16,440 nucleotides of DNA from Nostoc sp. CHAB 5715 (GTDB lineage: Bacteria > Cyanobacteriota > Cyanobacteriia > Cyanobacteriales > Nostocaceae): assembly GCF_020829685.1 (NCBI RefSeq), contig NZ_JAIVFR010000030.1, positions 1 through 16,440 of the forward strand, in the 5' to 3' direction. Positions 14,808 to 16,440 of the stretch are shown here, piece after piece. Position 1 is the first letter of the stretch, and the number at the start of each line of letters is the position of its first letter. A program made the translations under genes and the position numbers. The notes beneath the pieces were generated by a model. That model was not told the DNA's origin, ran no database searches, and worked only from the letters and a program-made list of their open reading frames with translations.

Positions 14808-14933
14808 TTGAATTTTGAAATTATCGGAGACATCACCAATATTGAAATAATTGCTGTTGGTAACTCCATTCGTGAACTAGAACGCTTGCGTAAAACTTAT
14901 GGTTCAGGACGGTGGCGGAAACTTAAAATTTAA
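14808..14933 (+). CDS. Short hypothetical protein, possibly a fragment
   Basis: A 41-aa frame, MNFEIIGDITNIEIIAVGNS then IRELERLRKTYGSGRWRKLKI, from a TTG with AGGAG (14793-14797) 10 bases upstream. It resembles the N-terminal part of small cyanobacterial proteins I remember with IxVxxxIRxLxRL and YGxGRWRKLKG, which continue further; here TAA follows KLKI. So it may be a truncated gene. Basic C-terminus, no membrane segment. The function is unknown; toxin-like or nucleic-acid-binding roles are guesses I do not claim. Its end overlaps the end of the opposite ORF by 4 bases. Confidence 0.5.
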   Translation: MNFEIIGDITNIEIIAVGNSIRELERLRKTYGSGRWRKLKI

Positions 14934-15136
14934 TTATTCGTTCCAATGATTCTAAAATCTATTTCAAAAAATAGCTGTTCCTCATCTACCTCATCTGTCT
15001 CTTCACTTTCATTAATGAGGTCTTGATTTTTCTCCTCTAATTCCCGCATATACTGCCTGAGTATACCCCCAACAGCGATCGCTCTACTTTTATGCAGTTG
15101 ACGGGTTAACTCTAAAAACCATTCTCTATCACCCAA
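14930..15136 (-). CDS. Short hypothetical protein, possible remnant
   Basis: The frame reads GDREWFLELTRQLHKSRAIA, VGGILRQYMRELEEKN, then an acidic stretch (Glu/Asp-rich, about residues 34-56) and ends FEIDFRIIGTNN. It starts at a TTG at 15136, but the frame stays open upstream to a TGA at 15179-15181 without an ATG or Shine-Dalgarno. The composition looks protein-like (amphipathic helices, then an acidic tail). No family recognised. It could be the C-terminal part of a decayed gene. Confidence 0.4.
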   Translation of the reverse strand: MGDREWFLELTRQLHKSRAIAVGGILRQYMRELEEKNQDLINESEETDEVDEEQLFFEIDFRIIGTNN

Positions 15137-15220
15137 TACGCTTGGCTTTGTGAAAAATCGTAGCGACTGTCTTAAAAGTCAAGCGTTCGTTAACAAAAAA
15201 CCGGGACTGTGAACATTGAC

Positions 15221-15348
15221 GCAACTGGGGAACGCTGCGCTAGATTCGGTGGTGCCTGGTACGGGCATCAAGATTATGCATTGGCAGCAAAGATAGTCTC
15301 AGCCCGCACGCCTTCACTCCGCTGCGCCACCGAATCTTCCCCAGTTGC
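15221..15348. repeat. Imperfect inverted repeat of 22-32 bp
   Basis: GCAACTGGGGAA (15221-15232) plus AGATTCGGTGG (15242-15252) pair with 15327-15348, the left arm carrying a 9-base insertion (CGCTGCGCT). About 75 bases lie between the arms. There is no convincing gene across it, although an open plus frame exists (15209-15493). It looks like a remnant of a mobile repeat. Confidence 0.6.
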
Positions 15349-15413
15349 TGGATTTTCCGTGGAGGCAAAAAAGAGCATGAAAAATTTACCCCAGTCTAAC
15401 ATGAGGACTAATA

Positions 15414-15433
15414 GGGATGGGATGGGATGGGAT
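15414..15433 (+). repeat. (GGGAT)4 tract, possible G-quadruplex
   Basis: Four GGGAT units in a row give four GGG runs separated by 2-base AT loops on the plus strand, which meets the usual pattern for an intramolecular G-quadruplex. It lies 50 bases from the IS110 transposase stop, outside any gene. Confidence 0.7.
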
Positions 15434-15482
15434 GCGATCGCCTACTCGTGTCAGCTAGTATTGTATAAAAAAGTTTGCAGTT

Positions 15483-16440
<958 letters not shown>

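Overview
The window looks like chromosome of a filamentous, Nostoc/Anabaena-type cyanobacterium. It carries genes found in cyanobacteria and their relatives (petM of the cytochrome b6f complex, ycf39 for photosystem II assembly, an NblR-like regulator, a DUF2949 protein). It has many HIP1 octamers (GCGATCGC), and at least eight heptanucleotide tandem tracts (STRR sequences) of the kind known from heterocyst-forming cyanobacteria. No species can be fixed from this alone.

Layout. (1) 3-2633, +: 3' part of a large hybrid sensor histidine kinase with three PAS domains and a C-terminal receiver; its start lies before the window. (2) 2634-5512: repeat-rich accessory segment around a secreted alginate lyase (PL7 type, 3510-4910). 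It holds a multi-hairpin repeat in two same-orientation copies (2699-2901 and 5144-5380) that bracket the lyase, a 149-bp MITE with 13-bp inverted ends and a 5-bp target duplication, six 21-bp tandem repeats, and STRR tracts. (3) 5513-5949, +: a small type II toxin-antitoxin pair, the toxin truncated. (4) 6528-7682, +: class V aminotransferase (alanine/serine-glyoxylate type) with a clear terminator. (5) 7683-8348: dispersed repeats. (6) 8349-13470, all on the minus strand: DUF2949 protein, DUF192 lipoprotein, NblR-like response regulator, NAD kinase, Ycf39 and the 34-aa PetM. (7) 13677-14768, +: pdxA, divergent from petM. (8) 14769-16440: decayed end with two short ORFs, an imperfect inverted repeat, a possible G-quadruplex tract, and an IS110-family transposase broken by two frameshifts that runs off the right edge.

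How the genes fit together. The minus-strand block 9939-13470 is a housekeeping and photosynthesis cluster: PetM (electron transport), Ycf39 (photosystem II assembly), NAD kinase (NADP supply) and an NblR-like regulator (phycobilisome turnover under stress). The spacers are large and repeat-filled, so I do not claim one operon. The lyase segment looks acquired: it has a different codon style in its 3' half, a function unusual for a cyanobacterium, and flanking mobile repeats. The most distinctive structures are the lyase bracketed by direct multi-hairpin repeats, the hairpin-swapping architecture of those repeats, and the recurring CCCCTTCGGGG-plus-heptamer composite. I saw no CRISPR array, tRNA or rRNA.
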